Numbered from the stretch's first letter, positions 1-10,891 are shown. The stretch: DNA of 64,000 nucleotides from Lunularia cruciata (GCA_948567375.1 OX419762.1:24382608-24446607), one strand, 5' to 3'. The notes: generated by a model from the letters alone, not told the origin. Numbers and translations are program-made.

Positions 1-114
1 GGATGTCCTCCAAAGTTACTTTTGTCCATTCTTTGTCCGCAATTTGACTTCCCTTGCTTACTTCTTCTCTTAAACACTAATAAACAGAGAAAAACAAAAA
101 ATGTGGGTACCACA
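1..114 (-). mobile_element. Terminal fragment of an Athila-like LTR
   Basis: The sequence matches the outer end of the LTRs that end at 58886 and begin at 21505 and 28858, closing in GGTACCACA. It lies in the minus orientation and the rest of the element is outside the window. The next base resumes LINE reverse transcriptase sequence, so this LTR was inserted in a LINE. The target duplication cannot be checked because the other end is missing. Confidence 0.8.
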
Positions 115-1348
115 CATGCACTGTTGTATGCGGATGATGTAGTGCTCCTCTCCACCAATCTACAAAGTTTACAGAAGTTGTTGGATTCTCTTCTCTTGTT
201 TTGCAATCAAACAAAGATGGAGGTGAACCTTGACAAGTCCAAGCTGATTGTGGTGGGTTCTAAAGGTGTCACACCTTTCTTTTTTGATGTACAGCAATTG
301 AAGCAAGTTTCTTCTTATAAGTACTTAGGCCTTGAGTTTTCTCATGACTATAGTTGGTCTACTTGTGTAAAGATGAGAATCAATGCAGGGTTTAGAGCTT
401 TGTATTCACTCATGAATCGCTCTAGACTTGCTTATCTTACCACATGGGAGTTGAAGAAGGTGTTGTTCAGATCTCTTGTGCAACCGATGGTTCACTATGG
501 TGCTCAGATTTGGGGTCCAGGTACTAAGAAGACATGATTGCAAAAGGTGGAGAAAGTTCAAAAATTGTTTTTGTGTGATAAACTTGGAGTGAGGACTCAA
601 ACTCCTTATGTATTGCTGCTTGCTGAAGCAGGTTTTTTACCCCTTGAGGCTGAAGCTTTGTTCTTAGTCTCACATATGCCACTAAGGTGAGGTCCATGGA
701 GCATGAGAGACTTCCCTACCAAGCTTTTTTTGCAGCTCTATCTATTAGTTGGTATACATATCTGATTGCATGGGCTACAAGGTGGAATGTTTCTGAGCGA
801 CATTGGAGATTGGAGCCTATTGCACTTTGAGAGGTGATCAAGGAGCAATTCTTACTTTGCTTATAGCAGCAACTCGATACCAAGATGGTGTTCTATCAAT
901 AGTTTGTAAATCCTATGTTGGTGTGTTGTGAGCAAGATTATCTCTTGGCTAGTATTTCTACTTCACTTCGACATGTTATTGCTCAATATAGAACTAGTTC
1001 TCATAGACTAGAAGTAGAACAAGGACATTGGCATCAAATAGAGCACTCCATGCGACTTTGCAAATTGTGTACTATGAGCAAAGTTGAGGATGAGCACCAA
1101 GTGTTTGTTGATTGCTCTTGTTACATGCAGATCAGAGTTAGATATCAGATTACTTGTAGTGATTTCTCACCTCTCTTACAGGTTAAAGCTTTAGCATTAG
1201 GGAAGTATATGATGGAGATTAGTTTACATCAGACCAATTTGTTACAGATTGGTCAGATGCCCTAGGCTTTGGCCTAGGCTCACATTTCATGTGTTTTCCA
1301 GCCTTTTGACTCTTTGGGTCTTTTGGGCTTTATATTTCATTGTTTCAA
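115..1348 (+). mobile_element. LINE copy A: RT C-terminus, CCHC and 3' end
   Basis: This is the downstream third of ORF2. It starts at the YADD box of the reverse transcriptase (HALLYADDVVLLS), runs through the thumb region and ends with the C-terminal zinc motif (CKLCTMSKVEDEH, then a cysteine) and the stop at 1263-1265. A TGG-to-TGA change at about 535 and a one-base loss near 670 break the frame. The 3' UTR contains the family signature CTTTGGGTCTTTTGGGCTTT and a short TTTCATTG-type tail. The LTR fragment at 1-114 removes the upstream part. It is a pseudogene of the family whose best copy is at 5658-10891. Confidence 0.9.
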
Positions 1349-3568
1349 TGAATACAAAGCTCCTTCCTCTATGTTGCCTCCGCTTCTTCCAAGTTGAACC
1401 AACGAGAGTGAAAGCTTCAAGGTCTTGAATGGTGTTTCCTTCATGTTCCAATGTCTCCACAAGATTGATCAGATCAACATCATCCCACACAGGTTTAGCG
1501 CTTGAGTACTTGGTATGTGTGAGCACATGAACATTCCAAAATAGCACTCAAAGAGTGTGGAATTGCTATGGGGTAGTTGACAACTTCATTAGGGTGATCA
1601 TAGCTCTATTGTCTCTCAAGTGCAACAAAACCTGCTTGTTGAGCCTCCTTCACTTTTGCTAATTCTCCCTTCTTTGCTTGACATTGGAGAGATGTGAGAT
1701 CAGGGTCCAACTAGATGCACCGCCCCTTCAGTATAGCCTTGTTATCCATCACTGCATTCCTTTGAGTTTCAGAGCCGAACCTCACCAAAATGCTTCTTGG
1801 TTGTGCATTTTTCTATCCCAATCTATATGCTTGTAGAATTTGAGGATCATGGACTCTCAAAGAACTTCCAATAAACTCACACACCTTGGTGTCTTCCTTC
1901 TCTACCTCGGGTAGACCTGAAATCCTCAGGTTCTTCATTCTCACTTGTTGGTTCTCCTTCTCAACCTCATGCTCTTGCAAGTTAAGTAAGAGATTTGAGC
2001 CACCTTAGTAGCTTCAGCATATGACTTCATCTTGACCTCTAATGTGCCAACCATCTCTTGCAGCCCTCCATTTTGTGAAGCAATGTTGGTGGCTTGTGCT
2101 CCCAAGGAAGCAACCTTCTCAGTAGCATCCATCATACCCTTCATGGAGTCTAACATCAAACTATTGCTCTCCTTGAGATTTTGGATATTTAGAGTGATCA
2201 AATTCAAAGATTCTTTCACAGTCATGACATCTGCTCTTACAGTTTCCAAATCCGCCATAAGAGTGTTCATGCATTGAGACATAGGGGCAAAAAAGCTCTT
2301 GAGTTCCTTGTGGAAGTCATTTGCTTTTCTATACATTTCAGCAAGCTATTGCTGTTTTGAAGCTATATCAACAATGTCTTGCACCATCTTGGAACTTTCT
2401 ATTCTTGAAACTCCAAAGTGCTACCATGAGAATATATCCTCTACTTCACTCAAGCTCTATGAGTTCTTGGAGAACTCTTGGAATTTTGGTTTGTAAAATC
2501 TTAAGGAAATTACAGATTTCACATCCCCATGGTTTTTTTTTCACAGAGTGAGCCTCTAAATAATCTATATCTGCCAATAGCTCTACAAATACTTGTTCTA
2601 ATGAACCAAAAATCTACTCATTTGGACTTGTAAATCAAAAGTTACAAACTTTTGAATTTGAACTTTCCTACATGAAAATTTTGAAATCCTACAGATTTCA
2701 AAGACTCATAACCTTGACTCCAGTACTTCAAAATCTACAAGTGATAACTTAATCAAAAGCTCTTGAGGAATTCTTTCAAATGAACCAAAAATGAACTCAT
2801 TGAGCAAATAAACTTGGAGTTATGGCCTCTACAATTTTCTATGGTAAACTTCTAAACCTCATTGAGTCACAGAATTCAAATGCTTATAACTTCAAGCACA
2901 AAGCTTCAAATTCTATGAAAAAATTTCAATCAATAGCTCTTGACAAGATGTTTCTAATGATACCAAGATCATCTCATTTGAAGATGTGAGTCCAAAGTTC
3001 CAACCTCTGAAAGTTGCAAATTTGAGCACCACCAACCGCACAAGATCACAGATTGATGAAATTTGGAACTTGTTCCACAGAACTCCAACTTCAGCAAGTA
3101 TGTATTCAAAAGAAAGCCCCTTCATAGGTGTTTCCAAGGAGCCCAAGATTGAAACATTTGGCTATGGAACCAAAAAGTTACAAGGTGTTGAAATTTGAGC
3201 TCAAACCCTAAAATCTCCCAGAGATGGCAAAATTCAAATCTTCACAACTTTTTGTGTATATGTGCTCTGCAAGCATGCTTGGTATCAATAAAAATAGACT
3301 ATCAAGGCACTTCTAATGCCACAAAAATCACTCTATTTTGACACCATATGATGAAGATTTGAACTCTCAAATCTGGATCCTCTATCAAAAATTTCAATCC
3401 TTCATAAAGTTTTACACAAAGCTCATAATGATGCAATCTTGGTGGTTATGGAAAAATCTTGGCAAGGCACTTTGAACAAGACAAGAACCACAACGTTTGG
3501 ACATGTATGTAGTGAGATATGGCTTCTCAAACTTTTTGGACTCCTCTCTTCTCAAACTTTTGAAATTC
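1349..3568 (-). mobile_element. LINE copy C: 5' UTR, ORF1 and start of endonuclease, inverted
   Basis: Read on the minus strand, this holds the 5' UTR (about 3568 to 2396), ORF1 (about 2395 to 1566) and the first part of the AP endonuclease (FWNVH motif near 1530), then stops abruptly at 1349 against the tail of copy A. The ORF1 start is ATA rather than ATG. The ORF1 stop is TAG (CTA at 1566-1568 on the plus strand) followed by CAA TTC, as in the other copies. The 5' boundary agrees with the full-length copy at 5658. Direct juxtaposition to the plus-strand copy F could reflect twin priming with a deletion, or two separate insertions. Confidence 0.85.
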
Positions 3569-3587
3569 CTCTCTGCTCCATTGCTCT

Positions 3588-4192
3588 TTGAATGAGGCAA
3601 TTAGTATCTTTGCCAAGTTGTATGGTCAAATTTTGGAGTATAGGTTGAATACTTGGGCTGAAAAGTAGAGAGTTTGAGCTAAATGCTAAGTTGATTCTAA
3701 ATGTGTCACACCTTTCTTTTTTGATGGATAGAGTTTGGAGCAAGTTTCTTCTTATAAGTACTTGGGCTTTTGAGTTTTCTCATGACTATAGTTGGTCTAC
3801 TTGTATGAAGATGAGAATCAATGTAGGGTTTAGAGCTTTGTATTCACTCATGAATCACTCTAGACTTGCTCATCATACCATATGGGAGTTGAAGAAGGTG
3901 TTGTTCAGAACTCTTGTGCAATCAGTGGTTCTCTATGGTGCTCAAATTAGACTATAAGTAGAACAAGGATATTGGCAGTAGATACAGAACTCCATGTGAC
4001 TTTGCATATTGTGTACTATGAGCAAAGTTGAGGATGAGCACCATATGGTTGTTGAGTGTCCTTGTTACCAACGGATCAAAGATAGACATCAGATTAGTTG
4101 TAGTGATTTCTCAACTCTCTTACACATTGAGGCTTTTGTGTTAGAGAAGTATATGACCAAGATTAGTTTGCATTGGACCAATTTATTGAACA
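3588..4192 (+). mobile_element. LINE copy F: RT and CCHC fragments with internal deletions
   Basis: Plus-strand pieces of ORF2: an RT palm fragment (about 3600-3690), a thumb fragment (3700-3955) and the CCHC region (about 4005-4190), joined by internal deletions near 3690 and 3950. The zinc region reads MVVECPCYQRI rather than FVDCPCYMQI. It resembles the copy at 32642-33670, which suggests a second subfamily. No tail remains. The next base begins the tail of a minus-strand copy. Confidence 0.8.
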
Positions 4193-5042
4193 ATGAAATA
4201 TAAAGCCCGGAAGACCCAAAGAGTCAAAAGGCTAGAAACACAATACAAAATACATGAAATGTGAGCCGAGGCCAAAGCTTAGGGCATCTGACCAATTTGT
4301 AACAAATTGATCCAATGTAAACTAATCTCCATCATATACTTCCCTAATGCTCAAGCTTCAACCAATAAGAGAGCTAGAAATAGCACTCTAAGGTCCTGGA
4401 ATTGCTATGCGGTAGTTGACAACTTCCTTTGGGTGATCATAACTCAATTATCTCTCAAGAATGCAACAAAACCTACTTGTTGAGTCTCCTTCACTTTTGT
4501 TAAATCTCCTTTCTTTGCTTGCCATTGGAGAGATGTGAGATCAGGGTCCCACCAGATACGCCACTCCTTCAATATAGCCTTGTTATCCATCACTGCATTC
4601 CTTTGAGTTTTTGAGCCAAACCTCACCAAAATGCTTCTTGGTTGTGCACTTTGTTGTTCCAATCTATATGCTTGCAAAATCTGAGGATCATGGACTCTCA
4701 AAGAATTAGCAATAAACACACACACTATGGCCTTGGTTTCTTCCTTATCACTCTCTGGCACTTGAAATCCTCAAGTTCTTCATTCTGACCACTAAGTTCT
4801 CCTTCTCAACCTCATGCTCTTGCAAGTAAGAGATTTGAGCCACCTTAGTAGCTTCAGCATAAGACTTCATCTTCACTTCTAATGTGTCCACAATCTCTTG
4901 GAGCCTTCCGCTTTGTGTAGCAATGTTGTTGGCTTGTGCTCCTAAGGAAGCAACTTTCTCGGTAGCATCAACCATCCCCTTGGTTGATATTAATAGAGAG
5001 ATAGTCTCATAGGTTTGCAACCAATTTGCAACCAAAACCCTA
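4193..5042 (-). mobile_element. LINE copy Q: ORF1 plus 3' end only, ORF2 deleted
   Basis: On the minus strand this runs from within the ORF1 coiled coil (about 4990) through the RRM-like region to the TAG (CTA at 4405-4407), then jumps near 4375 straight to the last ~180 bases of the element and its tail. Nearly all of ORF2 is missing. The copy is therefore an ORF1-plus-3'-UTR derivative, similar in layout to half-L1 elements. About 55 bases (4988-5042) at its 5' edge are not recognised. Confidence 0.8.
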
Positions 5043-5657
5043 GGTTCTCACAAGAAGAGACTTGGTCTCCCTTGCAATAGGTGGTATGATGCTTATTTTC
5101 AAATGGCAAGGATCAAAGCTATGGATAGGTCTCTTGATCAAATTGCACAAAATCAGGCTTTTGTTTCATATAAAAAGTTGGTGAAGTGCAAGAAGCAAGC
5201 ATTTTTGAGACTCAAGGCGGTAGTTTTGAGCATTGAATTGAGGAGCAATCCTAAGGCTTTCTGGAAGAAGTTAACCATCATATCTCCATCTCCATCCATG
5301 GACCTGAATGAGCTTTGTTACTATGTGAAGGATCTGTACTTTTTCCCCGATGCTCCAAGCATGTCACCTTGCCTTGGATCTACTCTCACCATCTCTGAAG
5401 CTGATGCTAAGTACCAATTGAAGAAGTTAGCCAATGGTAAGGCTGAAGACCTTGATGTACTATGTGTTGAACTTTTGAAGTGGGGTGGTAGCTAGCTGAT
5501 TCCAGTACTCACTTCTCATTTGAATGAGGCAATCAAGTGTGGCTTTCCTGATAGATGGTGCTTAAAGAAGGTAGTTCCTATTGACAAGTCTGGCCAGAGA
5601 GATGTTATCACCAATTACCACACCATACTAGTTGGTAGTATCTTTGCCAAGTTGTAT
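5043..5657 (+). mobile_element. LINE copy R, left part of an older copy split by copy D
   Basis: Encodes the end of the endonuclease linker and the start of the reverse transcriptase (MARIKAMDRSLDQIAQNQAF; later LTISEADAKYQLKKLANGKA). It stops at TTGTAT, 5652-5657. The same six bases occur again at 10892-10897, where the same RT sequence continues. This part and 10892-11658 are therefore one older LINE, interrupted by the full-length copy. A TAG at about 5494-5496 interrupts the frame. Confidence 0.9.
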
Positions 5658-5719
5658 ATATGAAGTTTCAAAAGTTTGAGAGGAGAGGAGTCCCAAAAGT
5701 TTGAGAAGCCATATCTCAT

Positions 5720-6720
5720 CACTACATACATGTCCAGAAGTTGCGGTTTTGGTCTTGTTCCAAGTGCCTTGCCAAGAGCTTTCCATAGCCACCAAGATTG
5801 CATCATTCTGAGCTTTGTGCACAACGTTATGAGTGATTGAAATTTCTAATAGAGGATCCAGATTTGAGAGTTTGAATTTTCATCATATGATGTCCAAATG
5901 GAGTGATTTTTGTGGCATTAGAAGAGCCTTGGGAATTTCTTTCTATTGACACCAAGCACGCTTTCAAAACCACATACATGCAGAAAGTTATGAAGATTTG
6001 AATTCTGCTATTTCTCAAGGATTTTAGGGTTTGAGCTCAAATTTCAACACCTTGTAACTTTTTGGTTTCATGTCCAAATGTTTCAATCTTGGGCTCATTG
6101 GCAACACCTGTGAAGGGGCTTTCTTTTTAATACCTGCTTGCTGAAGTTGAAGTTTTGTGGAACAAGTTTTTAATTTCATCAATCAATGATCTTGTGCGGT
6201 TGGTGGTGCTCAAATCTGCACCTTTCAAAGGCTTGAACTTTGGACTCACATCTTCAAATGAGGTGATCTTGGTATCATTAGAAGCATCTTGTCAAGAGCT
6301 ATTGATTGTGATTTTTTTTATAGAATTTGAAGCTTTGTGCTTGAAGTTATAAGCATTTGAATTCAGTGACTCAATGAGATTTAGAAGTTTACCATAGAAA
6401 ACTCTAGAGGTCATAATTCCATGTCTATTTGTTCAAATGAGTTCATTTTTGGTTCATTTGAAATATTTCCTCAAGAGCTTTTGATTGAGTTATCACTTGT
6501 AGATTTTGAAGTAATGTAGCCAAAGTTGTGAATTTTCAAAATAGGTAGGATTTCAAAATTTTCATGTAGGAAAGTTCAAATTCAAAAGTTTGTAACTTTT
6601 GATTTACGTGTCCAAATGAGTAGATTTTTGGTTCATTAGAACAAGTACTTGTAGAGCTTTTTTTTTCACAAAGCTTGAGTGAAGCAAAGGATATATTCTC
6701 TTAGTAACTCTTTGGAGCTT
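5720..6720 (+). repeat. LINE 5' UTR: about six degenerate ~175-bp monomers
   Basis: A recurring block (tgtccaaatgag, then tttttggttcatt, then caagagctttt, then a gaagtttt/aagttatga stretch) returns near 5732, 5893, 6070, 6255, 6431 and 6613, spaced roughly 160-185 bases. The same periodicity appears in the 5' UTRs of the copies at 2396-3568, 39240-40235 and 45462-47150. By analogy with mouse L1 such monomers may carry promoter activity, but that is inference. Confidence 0.75.
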
Positions 6721-6725
6721 CTAGA

Positions 6726-7565
6726 ATGGAAGCTTCCAAGATGATGCAAGACATTGTTGAGATAGCTTCAAAACAACAACAGCTTGCTGAAATGTATAGA
6801 AAAGCAAATGACTTCCACAAGGAACTAAAAAGATTTTTTGCCCCCATGTCTCAATTCATGAACACTCTTATGGTGGATTTGCAAATTGTAAGAGTAGATG
6901 TCTTGACTGTGAAAGAATCTCTGAATTTGATCACCGTAGATATCCAAGAACTCAAGAAGAGTAGCAATTTGATGTTAGACTCCACACAGGGTATGGTTGA
7001 TGCTACTTAGAAGTTTGCTTCCTTGGGAGCACAAGCCACCAAAATTGCTTCACAAAATGGAGGGCTGCAAGAGATGGTTGACACATTAGAGGTCAAGATG
7101 AAGTCATATGCTGAAGCTACTAAGGTGGCTCAAATCTCTTATTTGCAAGAGCATGAGGTTGAGAAGGAGAACCAACAAGTGAGAATGAAGAACTTGAGGA
7201 TTTCAGGTCTATCCAAGATAAAGAAGGAAGACACCAAGGCCATAGTGTGTGAGTTTATTGCTGATTCTTTGAGAGTCCATGATCCTCAAATTCTACAAGC
7301 ATATAGATTGGGACAAAAAAATGCATAACCAAGAAGTATTTTAGTGAGGTTTGGCTCAGAAACTCAAAGGAATGCAGTGATGGCAAACAAGGCTATACTG
7401 AAGGGGCAGCACATCTGGTTGGACCCTGATCTCACATGTCTCCAATGGCAAGCAAAGAAGGGAGAATTAGCAAAAGTGAAGGAGGCTCAACAAGCATGCT
7501 TTATTACATTCTTAAGAGATAATAGAGTAGTGATCACTCAAAAGAAATTGTCAACTACTGCATAG
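6726..7565 (+). pseudogene. LINE ORF1: coiled coil plus RRM-like RNA-binding protein
   Basis: A 279-codon frame starting at ATG 6726. The first ~140 residues are a heptad-rich helix (ASKQQQLAEMYRKANDFHKE and on), predicted to oligomerise. Residues ~155-270 contain an RRM-like fold with strands MKNLRISGL and RSILVRFGSETQ and a downstream basic segment (LQWQAKKGELAKVKEAQQ), the order seen in L1 ORF1p-type proteins that coat the element RNA. TAG at 7008-7010 and TAA at 7326-7328 interrupt this copy without shifting the frame. Copy I at 44622-45461 has exactly the same length, 840 bases, which supports the chosen start and stop. Confidence 0.85.
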
Positions 7566-7574
7566 CAATTCAGG
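7560..7574 (+). promoter_or_regulatory. ORF1/ORF2 junction: TAG CAA TTC, candidate readthrough site
   Basis: The ORF1 frame stops at TAG (7563-7565), followed by CAA TTC. ORF2 continues in the same frame and reaches the endonuclease motif FWNVHGL within about ten codons. The same TAG CAA TTC stands at the same place in copies C (1566-1568), Q (4405-4407) and I (44622-44624), all minus strand. The context closely resembles the UAG-CAR-YYA class of leaky stops. Readthrough has not been shown. Repeated CAG-to-TAG decay is the main alternative. Confidence 0.5.
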
Positions 7575-10500
7575 ACCCTTAGAGTGATGTTTTGGAATGT
7601 TCATGGGCTCACACATACCAAGTACTCCAGCGCTAAGCCTTTGTGGGATGATGCTGATCTGATCAATCTTGTGGAGACATGGGAACATGAAGGAAACACC
7701 ATTCAAGATATTGACGGATTCACTCTTGTTGATTCAACCTAGAACAAGCGGAGGCAACACAAAGGAAGAGGCTTTGGAGGTATTGCTACTTATGTCAGAT
7801 TTGGCTTGAAAAATCAGTCTCTTTGATAGACCAAGACTCAAGTGGACAATACCAATGGTTGAAGATTGGAGGAGTTGTTTCACCTTGCTTCCTTGTTGTT
7901 TGTTACTTTGCTCCATTAACATCACCAATCTACTCAAGTGGATCTCTCAACACATGCAGCCTTTCCACTCCTTGACAAAGGATGTGTTGGAGTTTCAAAA
8001 AAAAGGTGGAGTACTTGTTCTTGGTGATTTCAATTCTAGGATCCAAACCTCTCAGATTCCTAAGTTGAGTGACCTGGAGAATGATCTTTTTCACACCTTG
8101 ATAGACCATTCTAGAGCTTGGTCACACTCTTCCAAAGATCCTATGTCCAACCCCATGAGTGAGCACTTTTTGAGCTTTGGTGCCAATTGCAGCTTGAAGA
8201 TCTTGAATGGTCTTTCTCAATTTCCAAAAACTTGTAAAATCACATGCTTTGCCTATGGTGGATCAAGCATTGTAGATTATATTCTCACTTCAGCTAATGA
8301 TATCCATCTTGTCTCAGATTTTGCTGTTTTAGATCCTCAACCAGAATCAAACCATGCACCTCTATCTTGTACCATCCTTCTTCCTTGCCTCAATAGAACC
8401 ACATTACCTATTGGCCATGCCTTTAGAGGGAAACTCTGTCTAGATATTCACAAGCGAGACTTGTACCAACAAGCTATCCAAGAGAAATTGAGTTCTATGG
8501 AGTGGAGTTCTGATTTTCAACAACGTAGTGATCAATTGGTTGAACTTCTTCAATCTACATCAACTTCTTTGTTTTCAAGAGGCTCTCATAGGAAGAGACT
8601 TGGTATCCCTTGCAATAGGTGGTATGATGCTTATTGCAAAATGGCAAGGATCAAAGCTATGGATAGATCTCTTGATCAGATTGCACAAAATCAGGCTTTT
8701 GTTTCATACAAAAAGTTGGTGAAGTGCAAAAAGCGGGCATTTTTGAGACTCAAGAGGGTTGAGTTGAGCATTAAATTGAAGAGCAATCCCAAGGCTTTTT
8801 GGAAGAAGGTAACCATCAGATCTCCATCTCAATCGCTGGACCTAATGAGCTTTGTGACTATATGAAGGATCTTTACTTTTTCACTAATGTTCCAAGCATG
8901 GCACCTTGCCTTGGATCTGCTCTCACCATCTCTGAAGCTGATATCAAGTACCAATTGAAGAAGTTGGCTAATGGTAAGGCTGAAGACCTTTATGGACTAT
9001 GTATTGAACTTTTGAAGTGGGGAAGCAGCCATTTTATTGCAGTACTCACTTCTCATTTGAATGAGGCAATCAGATGTGGCTTTCTTGATAGATGGTGCTT
9101 CAAGAAGGTAGTTCCTATTCACAAGTCTGTCCAGAGAGATGTTGTTGCCAATTACCATACCATGCTTGTTGGTATTGTCTTTGCCAAGTTGTATGGTCAA
9201 ATTTTGGAGTCAAGGTTGAGCACTTGGGGTGAAAAGTACAAAATTCAAGCTTAGTGCCAAGCTGGTTTCAAATCAGGCTTTAGCACTTTGGATCATCTAT
9301 TGGTACTCCATGTTTTGTGGTGGAAAGCTAAGGGTGTTGGGAAAGCTCTTTATGTTGCATTTATTGATTTCAGGAAGGCCTTTGATAAGGTGCTTAGGAA
9401 ATCACTAAGTGAGAGACTCATGGAAGTTGGTGTTTTAGCTGATCTTATTGGTGCTATCTCTAGACTCTATGAGAAAGTGGTTGTGAGACTTTCATCTTTG
9501 AGCTCTCAAGATGTCCTTAGCACAATGGGTGTGATTCAAGGCTGCTCTCTATCTCCAACTCTGTTTGGAATCTTCATTGATGATCTAGAGAGACTACTCA
9601 TGGAAGCTGGAGCTACTAGTGTACATGTTGGCTCTTTGATGATACATGCACTCCTTTATGCAAATGATGTAGTGCTCTTCTCCATCAATCCATAGAGTTT
9701 ACAAAACCTGTTGGATTCTCTTCTTTGCTTTTGCAATCAAACAAAGATGGAAGTGAACCATGACATGTCCAAGGTGATTGTGGTAGGTTCTAAAGGTGTC
9801 ACACCTTTCTATTTTGAATGACAGCAATTGGATCAGGTTTCTTCCTATAAGTACTTGGGCCTTGATTTTTCTCATGACTATAGTTGGTCTACTTGTGTGA
9901 AGATGAGAATCAATGCAGGGTTTAGAGCTTTGTATTCACTCATGAATCGCTGTAGACTTGCTCATCTTACCACATGGGAGTTGAAGAAGGTGTTGTTTAG
10001 ATCTCTTGTGCAGCCAGTGGTTCTCTATGGTGCTCAGATTTGGGGTCCAAGTACTAAGAAGACATGGTGGCAAAAGGTGGAGAAAGTTCAAAAATTGTTT
10101 TTGTGTGATGAACTTGGGGTGAGGACTCAAACTCCTTATGTATTGCTGCTTGTTGAAACTGGGTTTTTGCCTCTTGAGGCTGAAGCTTTGGTTTTAGCTC
10201 TCACATATGCCACTAAGGTGAGGTCCATGGAGCATGAGAGACTTCCCTACCAAGCTTTTTGTGCCACTCTATCTATTGGTTGGTATACAGATCTGATTGC
10301 ATGGGCTACAAGGTGGAATGTTTTTGAGCAACATTGGAGATTGGAGCCCATTGCACTACGAGAAGTTATCAAGGAGCAATTCTTACTTTGCTTATGGCAG
10401 CAACCCGATATCAAGATGGTGTTCTACTAGCAATTTGTAAATCCTATGTTTGTGTATTGTGAGCAAGATTATCTCTTGGCTAGTATTTCTATTTCACTTA

Positions 10501-10796
10501 GACATGTTATTGCTCAATATAGAACTAGTTCTCATAGACTAGAATTAGAACAAGGACGTTGGCAGTAGATAGAGCACTCCATGCGACTTTGCAAATTGTG
10601 TACTATGAGCAAAGTTGAGGATGAGCACTATGTGTTTGTTGATTGCCCTTGTTACATGCAGATCAGAGTTAGACATCAGATTACTTGTAGTGATTTCTCT
10701 ACTCTCTTATAGGTTGAAGTTTTAGCATTAGTGAAATATATGATGGAGATTAGTTTACATCGGATCAATTTGTTACAGATTGGTCAGATGCCCTAG
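7566..10796 (+). pseudogene. LINE ORF2: AP endonuclease, reverse transcriptase, CCHC
   Basis: ORF2 would nick target DNA and prime cDNA synthesis. In order: AP-type endonuclease (FWNVHGL near 7590, LGDFNSRIQ near 8020, SNHAPLSC near 8350); a linker (NRWYDAYCKMARIKAMDRSL); reverse transcriptase with YIDFRKAFDKV-like box A (FIDFRKAFDKV near 9360), GVIQGCSLSP (near 9530) and the catalytic YADD position, here YAND (near 9660); a thumb; and a C-terminal CX2C...H...C motif near 10590-10650. Damage includes TAG at 7738-7740, one-base losses near 7806, 7952 and 8843, TAG at 9252-9254 and 9693-9695, and further stops near 10428 and 10566. YADD to YAND would itself abolish catalysis. No family-wide ATG lies before the endonuclease. 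Confidence 0.88.
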
Positions 10797-10891
10797 GCTT
10801 TGGCATAGGCTCACATTTCATATGTTTTGTATTGTGTTTCCAGCCTTTTGACTCTTTGGGTCTTTTGGGCTTTATATTTCATTGTTCATTG
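10797..10891 (+). other. LINE 3' UTR and non-poly(A) tail
   Basis: The ~95 bases after the ORF2 stop are strongly conserved in all copies with a 3' end, including CTTTGGGTCTTTTGGGCTTT and then ATATTTCATTG. The terminal unit is TTTCATTG repeated one to three times (best seen at 47480-47505), not poly(A). Conservation of this block is expected if the element reverse transcriptase recognises it. Confidence 0.8.

Larger units (their letters stand above)
5658..10891 (+). mobile_element. Full-length LINE copy D with target-site duplication
   Basis: A 5.2 kb non-LTR retrotransposon flanked by TTGTAT (5652-5657 and 10892-10897). It has a 1.07 kb 5' UTR, ORF1, ORF2 and a 3' UTR with a CATTG-rich tail instead of poly(A). 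It is the most complete copy in the window and serves as reference for the others. It is inactive: ORF1 has two extra stops and ORF2 has several one-base deletions and stops. The clade is uncertain. The RT box (GVIQGCSLSPTLFGIFIDDL) looks less like typical plant L1 than like other AP-endonuclease LINE clades, while ORF1 looks L1-like. Confidence 0.93.

Noticed and set aside
9236-9262. Conserved in-frame TGA in RT as selenocysteine or readthrough
   Set aside because: Copy D has CAA at the same codon, pointing to an ancestral CGA decaying on either strand. No recoding structure is seen.
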